This document shows, piece after piece, positions 1-7,045 of a stretch of DNA of 8,505 nucleotides. The notes beneath the pieces were generated by a model. It searched no databases. It saw nothing but the letters and a program-made list of their open reading frames with translations, and was not told the DNA's origin. Position numbers and translations under genes: made by a program. This DNA is from an uncultured Bacteroidales bacterium (GTDB taxonomy: Bacteria; Bacteroidota; Bacteroidia; Bacteroidales; UBA932): contig CALCHD010000219.1 of assembly GCA_937901105.1 (NCBI GenBank), positions 1-8,505 of the forward strand, written 5' to 3'. Numbering within the stretch: the stretch's first letter is position 1; each line of letters begins with the position of its first letter.

Positions 1-2012
1 AGTGATGCTGTAAATTTTTTGTCGGGAGTATATTGCATTGTAAAATATCCATAAATGTCGGGAGTACGGAACATTTTTTTCTCCGGTGCTACTTCAGGGT
101 TTTCACTCCATTGCTCAGGCTTTTTATATCTGCTTTTTTGCCATGTAAGGCCTCCTTGCAGCATTAATGATTGAGAAAATACAGCTTTACCCTCAATGTT
201 TGCACCATAAACAGTTGCTCCACTGCCATTGTAGCGTTCCTGTACCTGATTGCCCTTATTGTCAAATTCTTCCAGCATCCTTATAGTAAACACATCTTTT
301 AGTTGTGTACTGAACAGTTCAAGCATAATGTTTGCTTTTGTCTTCCCAATAGTGGGATACCAGTCTGCAGAGAAGCTGAAGCTATTGGAACTCTCTTCCT
401 TAAGATCATCAGCCAAAACAGTCACAACCCTTTCACCGCCTACAATTGCAATATGGAAATCTTCATCAAAGGCCTGAGGCGCACGGAATCCGGTAGAGTA
501 GGAGAGCCTGAAATTTAGCTTGTCTGAAGGATTGTACCTGATATTTGATCTTGGTGATACAATTGCCTTGTCAACCAATGAATGCTTGTCTATTCTTGCA
601 CCCAGCAAAAAGCCCCATTTTTCACTTCTCCATTCATTTTGCAAAAATGCTGAATATATGTTTACCCTTTGTGTTGCATTGTGGTCATAGCCCACTGTAA
701 CATCATTGAGGTAATTGTAGTTGTATTCAACTCCAGCTATCAATTCAGAAGGCATGAACCACAGTCTGGTAAATGAATGTATGAACTGGCTTCCTGCAAC
801 AAATACTTTGTCATGGGTAGAGCCGTATGCATTTGGGTCCATGTTAGATCCATAGTAGCTCTCCCTTTTTGTATCCCTTAAAGCCGAATAAACATTGAAT
901 TTATTTTTATAGTCATCGCTCCACATGTCAAATGATATGCTTGCTGCATTTATCTGATGGTCGGTCTGCTCTGCTATCATTGCCTGGTGGGCCGGTACTT
1001 CAAATTGGTCTCCTCCTCTTCTGAATTCATCTGTAGTGCTGTATTCTGCCTTCAATTTGGAGTTGCCTGACAAATTGTAGAATGTGTTGATACCTATAGT
1101 TTTTGTATTGATTGTACCAGCCTCGCTGAACCCGTCATCATTATGGTCATACCAGTCTCTCACACGGCTCTGTCCATAAATGAATATTCCGCTTCTTCCA
1201 TTGGGATTTACAGTGGAGGCATTTACAGTTGTATTGTTGTCAAAACTGTTTCCCATACCTATTGAGGTTATTGAAAGGCTCACTTCAGCAGAATTCTGTA
1301 CTGGGTCTTTAGTAATAATGTTGATGGTACCGCCAATTGCTGAAGATCCAAACAACGCTGAACCGCCTCCTCTCATCACTTCAACCCTGTCTATCATGGT
1401 TGCCGGAATGTGCTCAAGTCCATAAACACCGGCAAGTGCAGAAAATACAGGTTTTGAGTTCATCAATATTTGTGAATAGTGACCATCCAGTCCGTTTATC
1501 CTTACTTGTGTAAATCCACAGTTCTGGCAGTCATTTTCAACTCTTACTCCAGGCTGGAAATTAAGTCCGTCAGCCAATGAACAGGCATTTGCCATACTGA
1601 AAACGGCGTTGTTTACTACATTTACAAGTGTTGCACTATGGCGTTTCTTTGTCTCGTTCCTGTTACCTGTTACAACAAGCTGGTCAAGCATGAGATTATC
1701 TTCTTCAATAGCAAAATTTACAGTGGCAGTAGCATTGTTTTTGGCTTCTACTTTGCAAGTCTTTGTAATATAACCAACTGCAGATGCTTCTAAAGTGTAC
1801 GTTCCAGCAGGGAATGAACTTAACTTGTAATGGCCCGTAGCATCTGTGTATGTTGCAGTGTTTATCTCTATGATTCTGATGGTTACGAATGGGATATGTT
1901 CGTTGGTTTTGCTGTCTGTTACGTGTCCAATGATATGAGGGTCGTTACCCTGTGCCTTTAGGGTAAACGCAAGGACAGTAAACAGCAGCAACATGGTAAT
2001 ATGCTGTTTCAT
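1..2012 (-). CDS. TonB-dependent outer-membrane receptor, 3' end beyond the left edge
   Basis: Reading from the ATG at 2012, the minus strand stays open for 670 codons to the window edge. Residues 1-20 look like a signal peptide, with likely cleavage between Ala20 and Gln21. Residues 25-105 resemble the carboxypeptidase-regulatory-like domain typical of Bacteroidota receptors (GHVTDSKT near 29, FPAGTYTLEASAVGY near 67-81). A TonB-box-like DQLVVTGNR lies at 110-118. The plug spans about 125-235, with RINGLDG, IDRVEVMRGGGSALFGSSAI and GTINIITKDP. The rest is beta-barrel-like, including TGFRAPQAFDEDF at 507-519. By family length I expect some 80-110 residues to be missing. Such receptors import scarce ligands (metal chelates, heme, cobalamin, glycans) using TonB energy. 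The plug resembles the ferric-chelate/colicin/BtuB type rather than SusC. No Shine-Dalgarno is seen before the start. The small His-rich gene upstream is probably co-transcribed. The substrate is not determined. Confidence 0.95.
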   Translation of the reverse strand, partial: MKQHITMLLLFTVLAFTLKAQGNDPHIIGHVTDSKTNEHIPFVTIRIIEINTATYTDATGHYKLSSFPAGTYTLEASAVGYITKTCKVEAKNNATATVNFAIEEDNLMLDQLVVTGNRNETKKRHSATLVNVVNNAVFSMANACSLADGLNFQPGVRVENDCQNCGFTQVRINGLDGHYSQILMNSKPVFSALAGVYGLEHIPATMIDRVEVMRGGGSALFGSSAIGGTINIITKDPVQNSAEVSLSITSIGMGNSFDNNTTVNASTVNPNGRSGIFIYGQSRVRDWYDHNDDGFSEAGTINTKTIGINTFYNLSGNSKLKAEYSTTDEFRRGGDQFEVPAHQAMIAEQTDHQINAASISFDMWSDDYKNKFNVYSALRDTKRESYYGSNMDPNAYGSTHDKVFVAGSQFIHSFTRLWFMPSELIAGVEYNYNYLNDVTVGYDHNATQRVNIYSAFLQNEWRSEKWGFLLGARIDKHSLVDKAIVSPRSNIRYNPSDKLNFRLSYSTGFRAPQAFDEDFHIAIVGGERVVTVLADDLKEESSNSFSFSADWYPTIGKTKANIMLELFSTQLKDVFTIRMLEEFDNKGNQVQERYNGSGATVYGANIEGKAVFSQSLMLQGGLTWQKSRYKKPEQWSENPEVAPEKKMFRTPDIYGYFTMQYTPDKKFTAS

Positions 2013-2038
2013 TGTTAATTAAGTATGTTAAGTTATTG

Positions 2039-2386
2039 TTATAATTGGAAATGTATTTGACCCTTGCAGTGAGGAGGACCGCGATGAGGTTCAAAATACG
2101 AATAATTATAACTGTATAAATTAACATACAGGCTCTGGAATGATGTGCAAGTGCATGCAGTGTGTTCAGGCAATCCTTCCGGACATTCTGAAATTCCAGT
2201 TGTACTGTTGAAAATCTTAATGATTGATGCTTCAGCTGAGGTATGCTGATTAGCTGTAAAAGGATGGGAGTGAGTTATTATTTCTCCATCAATAACATGG
2301 GAGTGCACAAATACAGAATTCAACAGCAGATACATCATTATGTACACTGCAGTTAATAGTCTGATATATGAAATCCCTCTTTTCAT
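2039..2386 (-). CDS. Small exported His/Cys-rich protein upstream of the TonB receptor
   Basis: This 115-residue protein has a basic N-terminus and a hydrophobic stretch at about 7-27 that could be a signal peptide or a membrane anchor. An HSH...HSHPF pattern follows (His28, 30, 39, 41, then His48). It has nine His and four Cys in all (Cys68, 78, 80, 107), and an RGPP segment near the C-terminus (102-105). The stop lies 26 bp before the receptor start on the same strand, so the two are likely one operon. I recall similar small His-motif proteins beside TonB receptors in Bacteroidota but cannot name a family. Periplasmic metal binding or delivery is inference from the His/Cys content and the neighbour. 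The ATG at 2386 is preferred to a TTG one codon earlier. A shadow frame is unlikely, because nothing is coded on the other strand here and the secretion-type N-terminus fits. Confidence 0.75.
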   Translation of the reverse strand: MKRGISYIRLLTAVYIMMYLLLNSVFVHSHVIDGEIITHSHPFTANQHTSAEASIIKIFNSTTGISECPEGLPEHTACTCTSFQSLYVNLYSYNYSYFEPHRGPPHCKGQIHFQL

Positions 2387-2402
2387 CAAAATTATTTAAC
2401 AG

Positions 2403-2410
2403 CAAAATTA
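2403..2410 (-). promoter_or_regulatory. Candidate -7 element for the leftward receptor operon
   Basis: On the minus strand TAATTTTG (2410 down to 2403) matches TAnnTTTG and lies 16 bp before the small gene's ATG at 2386. A TTTG at 2440-2437 is the nearest -33-like sequence, but the 26-bp spacer is longer than usual. The same octamer recurs at 2394-2387, directly before the ATG, too close to serve as a normal promoter for that start. Confidence 0.4.
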
Positions 2411-2423
2411 TGAAAAAAAAATT

Positions 2424-2454
2424 ATTGGGACCTCACCAAATTGAGGTATCTTTG
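2424..2454 (+). promoter_or_regulatory. Candidate promoter of the thioesterase-pdxB-DUF4301 operon
   Basis: The -7 element TATCTTTG (2447-2454) matches the Bacteroidota consensus TAnnTTTG. An ATTG at 2424-2427 serves as the -33 element with a 19-bp spacer, which is the expected distance. Transcription would start near 2460, leaving a leader of about 16 nt before the ATG at 2477. This placement also argues against the upstream in-frame TTG at 2441 as a translation start. Confidence 0.6.
2430..2447. promoter_or_regulatory. Perfect 6-bp inverted repeat, possible operator
   Basis: ACCTCA (2430-2435) and TGAGGT (2442-2447) are exact reverse complements separated by CCAAAT. The 18-bp dyad fills most of the space between the -33 and -7 elements of the rightward promoter and lies just upstream of the leftward one. 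That position suits a repressor site acting on either or both. The binding protein is unknown, and one 6-bp match could be chance. Confidence 0.35.
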
Positions 2455-2476
2455 CTACAGTATAACACAATTGAAA

Positions 2477-3217
2477 ATGAATAAAACCTACACTGAAAAC
2501 AGGATTGTCTCATGTTATGAGGCAAATGCAAACCATCTGCTGCGCCCGGCTGCAATGCTTGACATTATGCAGGAGGCGGCAGGCAGAGATGCAGATACCC
2601 TTGGTTTCGGATACGACAAGATGATATCAAGCAATACCGCTTGGGTGCTTTCAAGAGTAAAGCTGGTATTCCACCAGTATCCAAAATGGAGAGATAATGT
2701 AGTTTTCAAAACATGGCACAAGGGGGCCAACAGAATTTTCTACTTGAGGGATTTTCTTTTGGAAGATACTCAAGGCAACAGGATGATTAGTGCAACAACT
2801 TCATGGCTAATCATTGATCTTGCTTCCCGACGGATGGTGAGGGACCGTGAGCTGGCTGAAAATTTTGACAACTCAAAGGCAGGTTTTGCCATTGAGGAGC
2901 AGGCAGAAAAAGTTACTATGCCAAAGGATATTGAGCCTGAACTTGCCGGTACACATAAGGTTGTCTGGAGTGACATTGACACCAACGGACATGTGAACAA
3001 TGTGAAATATGTTGTTTGGGCACTGGATATTCTTGATTATGAACTTGTAAGCAAAAATCCTATAAAGGAGCTTCTTGTGAATTTTGATTCAGAGGTTCTT
3101 CCGGGCCAGACTGTGGAATTGTTTAAGGTGGTAGAACACACTGATGATTCTACAGTATGCTTCATTCAGGGCAAAGCTGATGGCAAGCCAAGTTTCAGTG
3201 TAAAAATAAATTTCTAG
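2477..3217 (+). CDS. Acyl-ACP thioesterase (FatA/FatB-like, double hot-dog)
   Basis: This 246-residue protein fits the cytoplasmic acyl-ACP thioesterase family, which hydrolyses acyl-ACP to free fatty acid and ends or redirects acyl-chain elongation. The C-terminal half carries the family signature SDIDTNGHVNNVKY (165-178), matching the plant D-x-N-x-H-x-N-N-x-K-Y block. Asp168, Asn170 and His172 are the likely catalytic residues, and Glu206 in SEVLPGQ may be the fourth. The N-terminal hot-dog half includes MQEAAGRDADTLGFG (31-45) and W-x-L-S-R-V-K-L at 56-63. The ATG at 2477 is preferred because the family begins close to this point and a TTG at 2441 would overlap the promoter. It is the first gene of an operon; pdxB begins on the base after its stop. 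Free fatty acids for phospholipid or lipid A acylation are a plausible output, but chain-length preference cannot be read from the sequence. Confidence 0.92.
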   Translation: MNKTYTENRIVSCYEANANHLLRPAAMLDIMQEAAGRDADTLGFGYDKMISSNTAWVLSRVKLVFHQYPKWRDNVVFKTWHKGANRIFYLRDFLLEDTQGNRMISATTSWLIIDLASRRMVRDRELAENFDNSKAGFAIEEQAEKVTMPKDIEPELAGTHKVVWSDIDTNGHVNNVKYVVWALDILDYELVSKNPIKELLVNFDSEVLPGQTVELFKVVEHTDDSTVCFIQGKADGKPSFSVKINF

Positions 3218-4309
3218 ATGAAGATTCTTGTAGACAAGGATATACCATTCATTAAAGGGGTATTTGAACCATATGCTGATGTTCTGTATTTGTCGGGAAA
3301 AGAGTTTGAACCGGCAGATGTGAAGGATGCAGATGCTCTGGTTATCCGTACCCGCACTAAGTGCAATGCAGGGCTGCTTGAAGGGAGTGCAGTAAAATTC
3401 ATTGCTACTGCAACCATTGGAATGGACCACATAGACCTTGAGTATTGCAGCAGAGCAGGAATTGCTGTTGCCAATGCTGCAGGATGCAATGCCGGAGGGG
3501 TGATGCAGTATGTCTTCACTTCATTGTATGCATTGGCATGCAAAAAGGGTATTGTTCTTCCCGACGGATTTTCTTCATCATCGGGAAAAAAATTGACACT
3601 GGGGGTCATTGGTGTGGGCAATGTGGGCAGCAGAGTTGCCAATATGGGTGAATATATGGGTTTTGAGGTGTTAAGGTGCGATCCTGCAAAAGAGCGTGCA
3701 CAGACTTTGGCATTCAATAACGGTTATATGAAACTCAATGAATTCAAGGATTATTATTCATTGGATTATCTGCTGGAGAATTCTGATATAGTTACAATGC
3801 ACACAGATCTTAATCCTACAAGCAGAGGAATGGCAGGGGAGGAGTTCTTTTCCAAGATGAAGGAGGGGGCAATTTTCATCAATTCTTCAAGGGGAGAGGT
3901 AGTTGTGGATGAGGCTTTGCTTGAATTTATCGGGAAGATGAATGGTGTAATAATTGATGTGTGGAATGGTGAACCGGCTCTGAACCTTCAGTTGATGGAG
4001 CTTGCTGATATTGCCACCCCACATATTGCAGGTTATTCTTTTGAGGGAAAAGTTAATGGTACTGTAATGGCTGTGAAGGCAGTTGCAGAACACTTTGGAA
4101 TAGAGCAGCTGAAAGATTTCAAGATTGTGCCTGAAGAGAGAAACAACAATTTCTTCTGCAAGAATGAACTTTCTCAAAATCAAATTAGTGAATATTTCCA
4201 GAATATTTTTCCTATCTTTGAACATTGTGCGGAATTGAAGCAGAATCCGCAGAATTTTGAATTATTAAGATCAAATTTTAAATACAGGAGAGAATTTTAT
4301 GTTATCTGA
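3218..4309 (+). CDS. pdxB: 4-phosphoerythronate dehydrogenase, PLP biosynthesis
   Basis: PdxB oxidises 4-phospho-D-erythronate to 2-oxo-3-hydroxy-4-phosphobutanoate, the second step of the DXP-dependent route to pyridoxal phosphate. The 363 residues show the D-2-hydroxyacid dehydrogenase pattern: an N-terminal substrate segment with ATATIGMDHID near 63-73, the nucleotide-binding GVGNVG at 132-137, Arg225 in NSSRGE, Glu252 in DVWNGEP and His269 in TPHIAGYS. The last three are the expected catalytic Arg/Glu/His. The tail beyond about 290 takes the place of the PdxB dimerisation domain, which separates it from ordinary SerA-like enzymes; the tail is not strongly conserved by eye. The length is close to the E. 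coli enzyme (about 378). The ATG follows the thioesterase TAG with no gap, suggesting termination-reinitiation, and the 3' end overlaps the next gene by 11 bp. Confidence 0.93.
   Translation: MKILVDKDIPFIKGVFEPYADVLYLSGKEFEPADVKDADALVIRTRTKCNAGLLEGSAVKFIATATIGMDHIDLEYCSRAGIAVANAAGCNAGGVMQYVFTSLYALACKKGIVLPDGFSSSSGKKLTLGVIGVGNVGSRVANMGEYMGFEVLRCDPAKERAQTLAFNNGYMKLNEFKDYYSLDYLLENSDIVTMHTDLNPTSRGMAGEEFFSKMKEGAIFINSSRGEVVVDEALLEFIGKMNGVIIDVWNGEPALNLQLMELADIATPHIAGYSFEGKVNGTVMAVKAVAEHFGIEQLKDFKIVPEERNNNFFCKNELSQNQISEYFQNIFPIFEHCAELKQNPQNFELLRSNFKYRREFYVI
4286..4290 (+). promoter_or_regulatory. Strong Shine-Dalgarno for the DUF4301 gene
   Basis: AGGAG lies 8 nt before the ATG at 4299, inside the end of pdxB. 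Most starts in this window have no such sequence, as is usual in Bacteroidota. It supports the chosen start and suggests strong independent initiation despite the overlap. Confidence 0.6.
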
Positions 4310-5753
4310 ACATTTGAAGGCGCAGATTGATGCCCGCGGCATCTCTGCAGAGACATTTGAGACCCAGTTGAAAAACTTTGAGACAGGTTTCCCTTATCTT
4401 ACAATTGAGGCTGCTGCTACTCCAGCTAAAGGCATTAAAGTGCTTTCAGAGGATGAGCAGGCAAAATATATTGCTGCTGCAGATGCATTTGACGGTAACG
4501 TTTGCAAATTTGTACCGGCTTCAGGCGCTGCAACAAGAATGTTCAAGGACCTTTTTGAGGCTGCTGATGCTTTGAAGGCAGGTGAAAAGCTTAAAGAGGG
4601 GTCTCCTGCTGCAAAATTTGTTGAGAACATCACTTTGTTCCCATTCTTTGATGCACAGAATATCCTTAATCTTACACTATATCCTAAAGCTTGGAACTAT
4701 GGCTCTATGCCAAAAGGCCTTATACAGTTCCACAAATATGAGGATGGTAACCGCACTCCATTTGAGGAGCATCTTGTAGAGGGCGCACTTTATGCTAAAG
4801 ACAAAAATGGTGATGTAAGAATGGTAGTTACCGTTTCTGTAGAGCACCAGAAAGGTTTTGAGGAATTGTATGCACAGGTTAAAGAGAAATACGAGAAGAG
4901 ATTCGGCTGCAAATATCATGTAACTTTCACCAACCAGCAGCCTTCAACTGATATTGTTGCCGTAGATATGGAGAATAAGCCGTTCACTAAAGATGACGGT
5001 TCGCTATTGTTCCGTCCGGGCGGACACGGCGCATTGCTTGCCAACTTGAATGAAATTGATGCAGATGTTCTTGTTATCAAAAACATTGACAATGTTGTTA
5101 AGGAGGCTTTGCTTGATGAGACTATCCGCTGGAAGAAGATTCTTGTAGGTATGGCTACAGAGCTCCAGGCAAAAGTGTTCGGTTACCTTAAGCAGCTTGA
5201 TGAGCAGGGTGATGCAGTTTCTGCAGAGCTTGTTGCAGAGATTAAGGAGTTTATGGAGAAAGAGTTCTGTGTTTCTGTTCCTCAGACTGGTGCAGAGCTT
5301 GTAAAAGTATTGCGTGAGAAACTTGACCGTCCAGTAAGAATCTGCGGTATGGTTAAGAACGAGGGTGAGCCAGGCGGCGGTCCTTATGTTATCCTTGGCG
5401 AGGACGGTACTACTTCATTGCAGATTCTTGAGGCTGCACAGATTGACAAGAACAATGCAAAAGCTATGGAGGCTATGAAAGGAGCTACCCACTTCAATCC
5501 GGTTGACCTTGTTTGTGCAGTGAAGAACTACAAAGGCGAGAAATACGACCTTTCAAAACACACTGACCCTAAAACAGGCTTCATTTCAGAGAAGAGTTTC
5601 CAGGGCAGGGCACTTAAAGCACAGGAGCTTCCAGGATTATGGAACGGTGCAATGAGCGACTGGAACACCCAGTTTGTTGAGACTCCTCTAATTACTTTCA
5701 ACCCTGTTAAGACAGTACTTGATTTGTTGAGAGAGCAGCATTGCAACAGATAA
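4299..5753 (+). CDS. DUF4301 family protein, possibly nucleotidyltransferase-like
   Basis: This 484-residue protein belongs by its overall sequence to the DUF4301 family, whose function I do not know. Visible blocks are KFVPASGAATRMFK (70-83), FRPGGHGALLANLN (238-251), IKNIDNVV (260-267) and a Gly-rich NEGEPGGGP (354-362). The first three occur in the order and spacing of UDP-sugar pyrophosphorylases: a Gly-rich nucleotide loop ending in Arg, a P-x-GHG loop, and an N-x-D segment after a beta strand. A sugar-nucleotide or related nucleotidyltransferase is therefore a reasonable but unproven inference. There is no signal peptide or membrane segment, so it is probably cytoplasmic. It is the last gene of the thioesterase-pdxB operon, overlaps pdxB by 11 bp, has a good Shine-Dalgarno, and is followed by a terminator. 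Its heavy use of GAG and CTT suggests high expression. Confidence 0.88.
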   Translation: MLSEHLKAQIDARGISAETFETQLKNFETGFPYLTIEAAATPAKGIKVLSEDEQAKYIAAADAFDGNVCKFVPASGAATRMFKDLFEAADALKAGEKLKEGSPAAKFVENITLFPFFDAQNILNLTLYPKAWNYGSMPKGLIQFHKYEDGNRTPFEEHLVEGALYAKDKNGDVRMVVTVSVEHQKGFEELYAQVKEKYEKRFGCKYHVTFTNQQPSTDIVAVDMENKPFTKDDGSLLFRPGGHGALLANLNEIDADVLVIKNIDNVVKEALLDETIRWKKILVGMATELQAKVFGYLKQLDEQGDAVSAELVAEIKEFMEKEFCVSVPQTGAELVKVLREKLDRPVRICGMVKNEGEPGGGPYVILGEDGTTSLQILEAAQIDKNNAKAMEAMKGATHFNPVDLVCAVKNYKGEKYDLSKHTDPKTGFISEKSFQGRALKAQELPGLWNGAMSDWNTQFVETPLITFNPVKTVLDLLREQHCNR

Positions 5754-5769
5754 TCTTAAAAATACAGAT

Positions 5770-5798
5770 AAAAAGGGGCCTTCAGGGTCCCTTTTTTT
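5770..5798 (+). terminator. Intrinsic terminator after the DUF4301 gene
   Basis: An 11-bp stem (AAAAAGGGGCC with GGTCCCTTTTT, one G-U pair) closes a TTCAG loop and runs into a T-tract (5792-5798). It begins 16 bp after the DUF4301 stop and marks the end of the first plus-strand operon, separating it from lysA. Because the stem has A-runs on the left and T-runs on the right it could work in both directions, though no convergent gene is present. Confidence 0.9.
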
Positions 5799-5811
5799 AT
5801 ATACTTATACA

Positions 5812-5840
5812 TTGAGTTTGAGTAAATTTTCTTAATTTTG
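5812..5840 (+). promoter_or_regulatory. Candidate lysA promoter
   Basis: TAATTTTG (5833-5840) matches the TAnnTTTG -7 consensus, and TTG at 5812-5814 gives an 18-bp spacer as the -33 element. Transcription would start near 5847, leaving an AU-rich leader of about 35 nt without a Shine-Dalgarno. Its location just after the terminator supports a new transcription unit. No lysine riboswitch is visible; the leader is far too short to hold one. Confidence 0.6.
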
Positions 5841-5881
5841 CATATTAAACTAGAATTTTTAATCGTTAAATATAAAACTCT

Positions 5882-7039
5882 ATGATTACAGCTTCAGCTA
5901 TTTCAGCGTTCCAGAGCATTGAGACTCCTTTCTACTACTATGATATGGAGCTTTTGAAAAAGACTTTGGATATCTACACTTCACAAATTAAGAAATATGG
6001 TTACCATGCACACTTTGCACTTAAAGCAAATGCAGAGCCTAGAATTCTTGAGATGATCAAGAATGCAGGTCTTGGTGCAGACTGCGTTAGCGGTAACGAG
6101 GTTGCTTTGGCTATCAAATCAGGATTTGGTGCAGAGAATGTAGTTTACGCTGGTGTAGGTAAATCAGATAAAGAGATCAAGACTGCTCTTAAAGCTGGTA
6201 TTTTCAGCTTCAACTGTGAGTCTGTTCCAGAGGTTAAAGTTATCAATGACCTTGCTGCAGGTATGGGTAAAGTTGCAAAGATTGCTTTGCGTATCAACCC
6301 TGATATTGATGCTCACACCCACAAATACATTTCAACTGGCTTAAAAGAGAATAAATTTGGTGTAAGCCCTTGGATGTTTGAGGATTTTGCAAATCTTTTC
6401 AAAGAGTGCAAGAATGTTGAGCTTATCGGCCTTCACTTCCATGTTGGTTCACAGATTTTGGATCTTGGCGTATTCAAGACTCTTTGCGAGAGAATTGCAG
6501 AGCTTCAGAAATGGTTTACCGACAGAGGCATGTTTATCCCTAACCTTAATCTTGGCGGTGGCCTTGGCGTTGACTATGTTAACCCTAATGAGAATCCGAT
6601 TGCAACATTTGAGGAGTACTTCAAGCTTATCAACGAGAACCTTATCGTTGCTCCAGGCCAGCAGGTTCACTTTGAGCCAGGCCGTGCAATCGTAGCACAG
6701 TGCGGTCACTTGATTTCAAGAGTACTATATGTTAAATTGGGTCAGAGAAAGAAATTCGCTATCCTTGACGCAGGTATGAATGACCTTATCCGTCCAGCTT
6801 TGTATCAGGCTCACCACGCTATCGAGAACCTTACTTCTACATCTAAACGCAAGATGAGATATGATGTTGTAGGTCCAGTTTGCGAGAGCTCTGACCAGTG
6901 GGGCAAAAACATCATTCTTCCTCAGACAAGCAGAGGAGACCTTGTTGCATTGCATACTGCTGGTGCTTATGGTCAGGTTATGGCTATGAAGTACAACCAG
7001 AGAGACATTGCAAAAGCTTACTATTCTGACGAACTATAA
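5882..7039 (+). CDS. lysA: Diaminopimelate decarboxylase
   Basis: LysA is a cytoplasmic PLP enzyme that decarboxylates meso-diaminopimelate to L-lysine, the last step of the pathway. The 385-residue protein has the fold-type III alanine-racemase-like layout. Lys48 in FALKANAEP should form the PLP Schiff base. HFHVGSQ lies at 185-191, GGGLGVDY at 225-232 and EPGRAIVA at 265-272 (phosphate and ring contacts). GPVCESSD at 331-338 supplies the Cys/Glu active-site pair from the partner subunit, and Tyr363 in GAYG is the usual late PLP contact. The CESSD block and length fit diaminopimelate rather than ornithine or carboxynorspermidine decarboxylase, although the enzyme is a little shorter than the E. 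coli one (about 420). Nearly every Glu codon is GAG, suggesting high expression. The start is the only good ATG before the conserved N-terminus. It is first in a unit with tetR 6 bp downstream. Confidence 0.95.
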   Translation: MITASAISAFQSIETPFYYYDMELLKKTLDIYTSQIKKYGYHAHFALKANAEPRILEMIKNAGLGADCVSGNEVALAIKSGFGAENVVYAGVGKSDKEIKTALKAGIFSFNCESVPEVKVINDLAAGMGKVAKIALRINPDIDAHTHKYISTGLKENKFGVSPWMFEDFANLFKECKNVELIGLHFHVGSQILDLGVFKTLCERIAELQKWFTDRGMFIPNLNLGGGLGVDYVNPNENPIATFEEYFKLINENLIVAPGQQVHFEPGRAIVAQCGHLISRVLYVKLGQRKKFAILDAGMNDLIRPALYQAHHAIENLTSTSKRKMRYDVVGPVCESSDQWGKNIILPQTSRGDLVALHTAGAYGQVMAMKYNQRDIAKAYYSDEL

Positions 7040-7045
7040 TAATTT

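Larger units (their letters stand above)
2387..2476. promoter_or_regulatory. Divergent intergenic promoter region
   Basis: These 90 bp separate the leftward receptor operon from the rightward thioesterase operon. The region is AT-rich with an A-run at 2413-2421. It holds candidate Bacteroidota-type promoters on both strands and a perfect inverted repeat, each listed separately. Both operons could share control here. Confidence 0.6.

Noticed and set aside
1180..1425. 81-codon plus-strand frame, with others at 250-518
   Set aside because: They are opposite the continuous TonB receptor reading frame; no support for coding.
1945..2127. 60-codon minus-strand frame
   Set aside because: It overlaps the start of the receptor and the end of the small His-rich gene in another frame, and has no independent start signal or motif.
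2413..2421. A-run in the divergent region as a terminator
   Set aside because: No stem-loop precedes it on either strand, and it lies between two divergent promoters.
2441..2476. TTG start extending the thioesterase by 12 residues
   Set aside because: The extension overlaps the candidate -7 element and probable transcription start, and the family N-terminus matches the ATG at 2477.
3214..3717. 167-codon open frame on the minus strand
   Set aside because: It lies wholly opposite pdxB, whose catalytic motifs are intact, and its composition shows no recognisable domain; an antisense shadow.
5817..5820. TTTG as the -33 element for lysA
   Set aside because: It leaves only 12 bp to the -7 element; TTG at 5812-5814 gives the normal spacing.
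3218..7039. pdxB and lysA as one PLP-linked operon
   Set aside because: A strong terminator and a new candidate promoter separate them; the PLP link is shared by many enzymes and does not show coupling.
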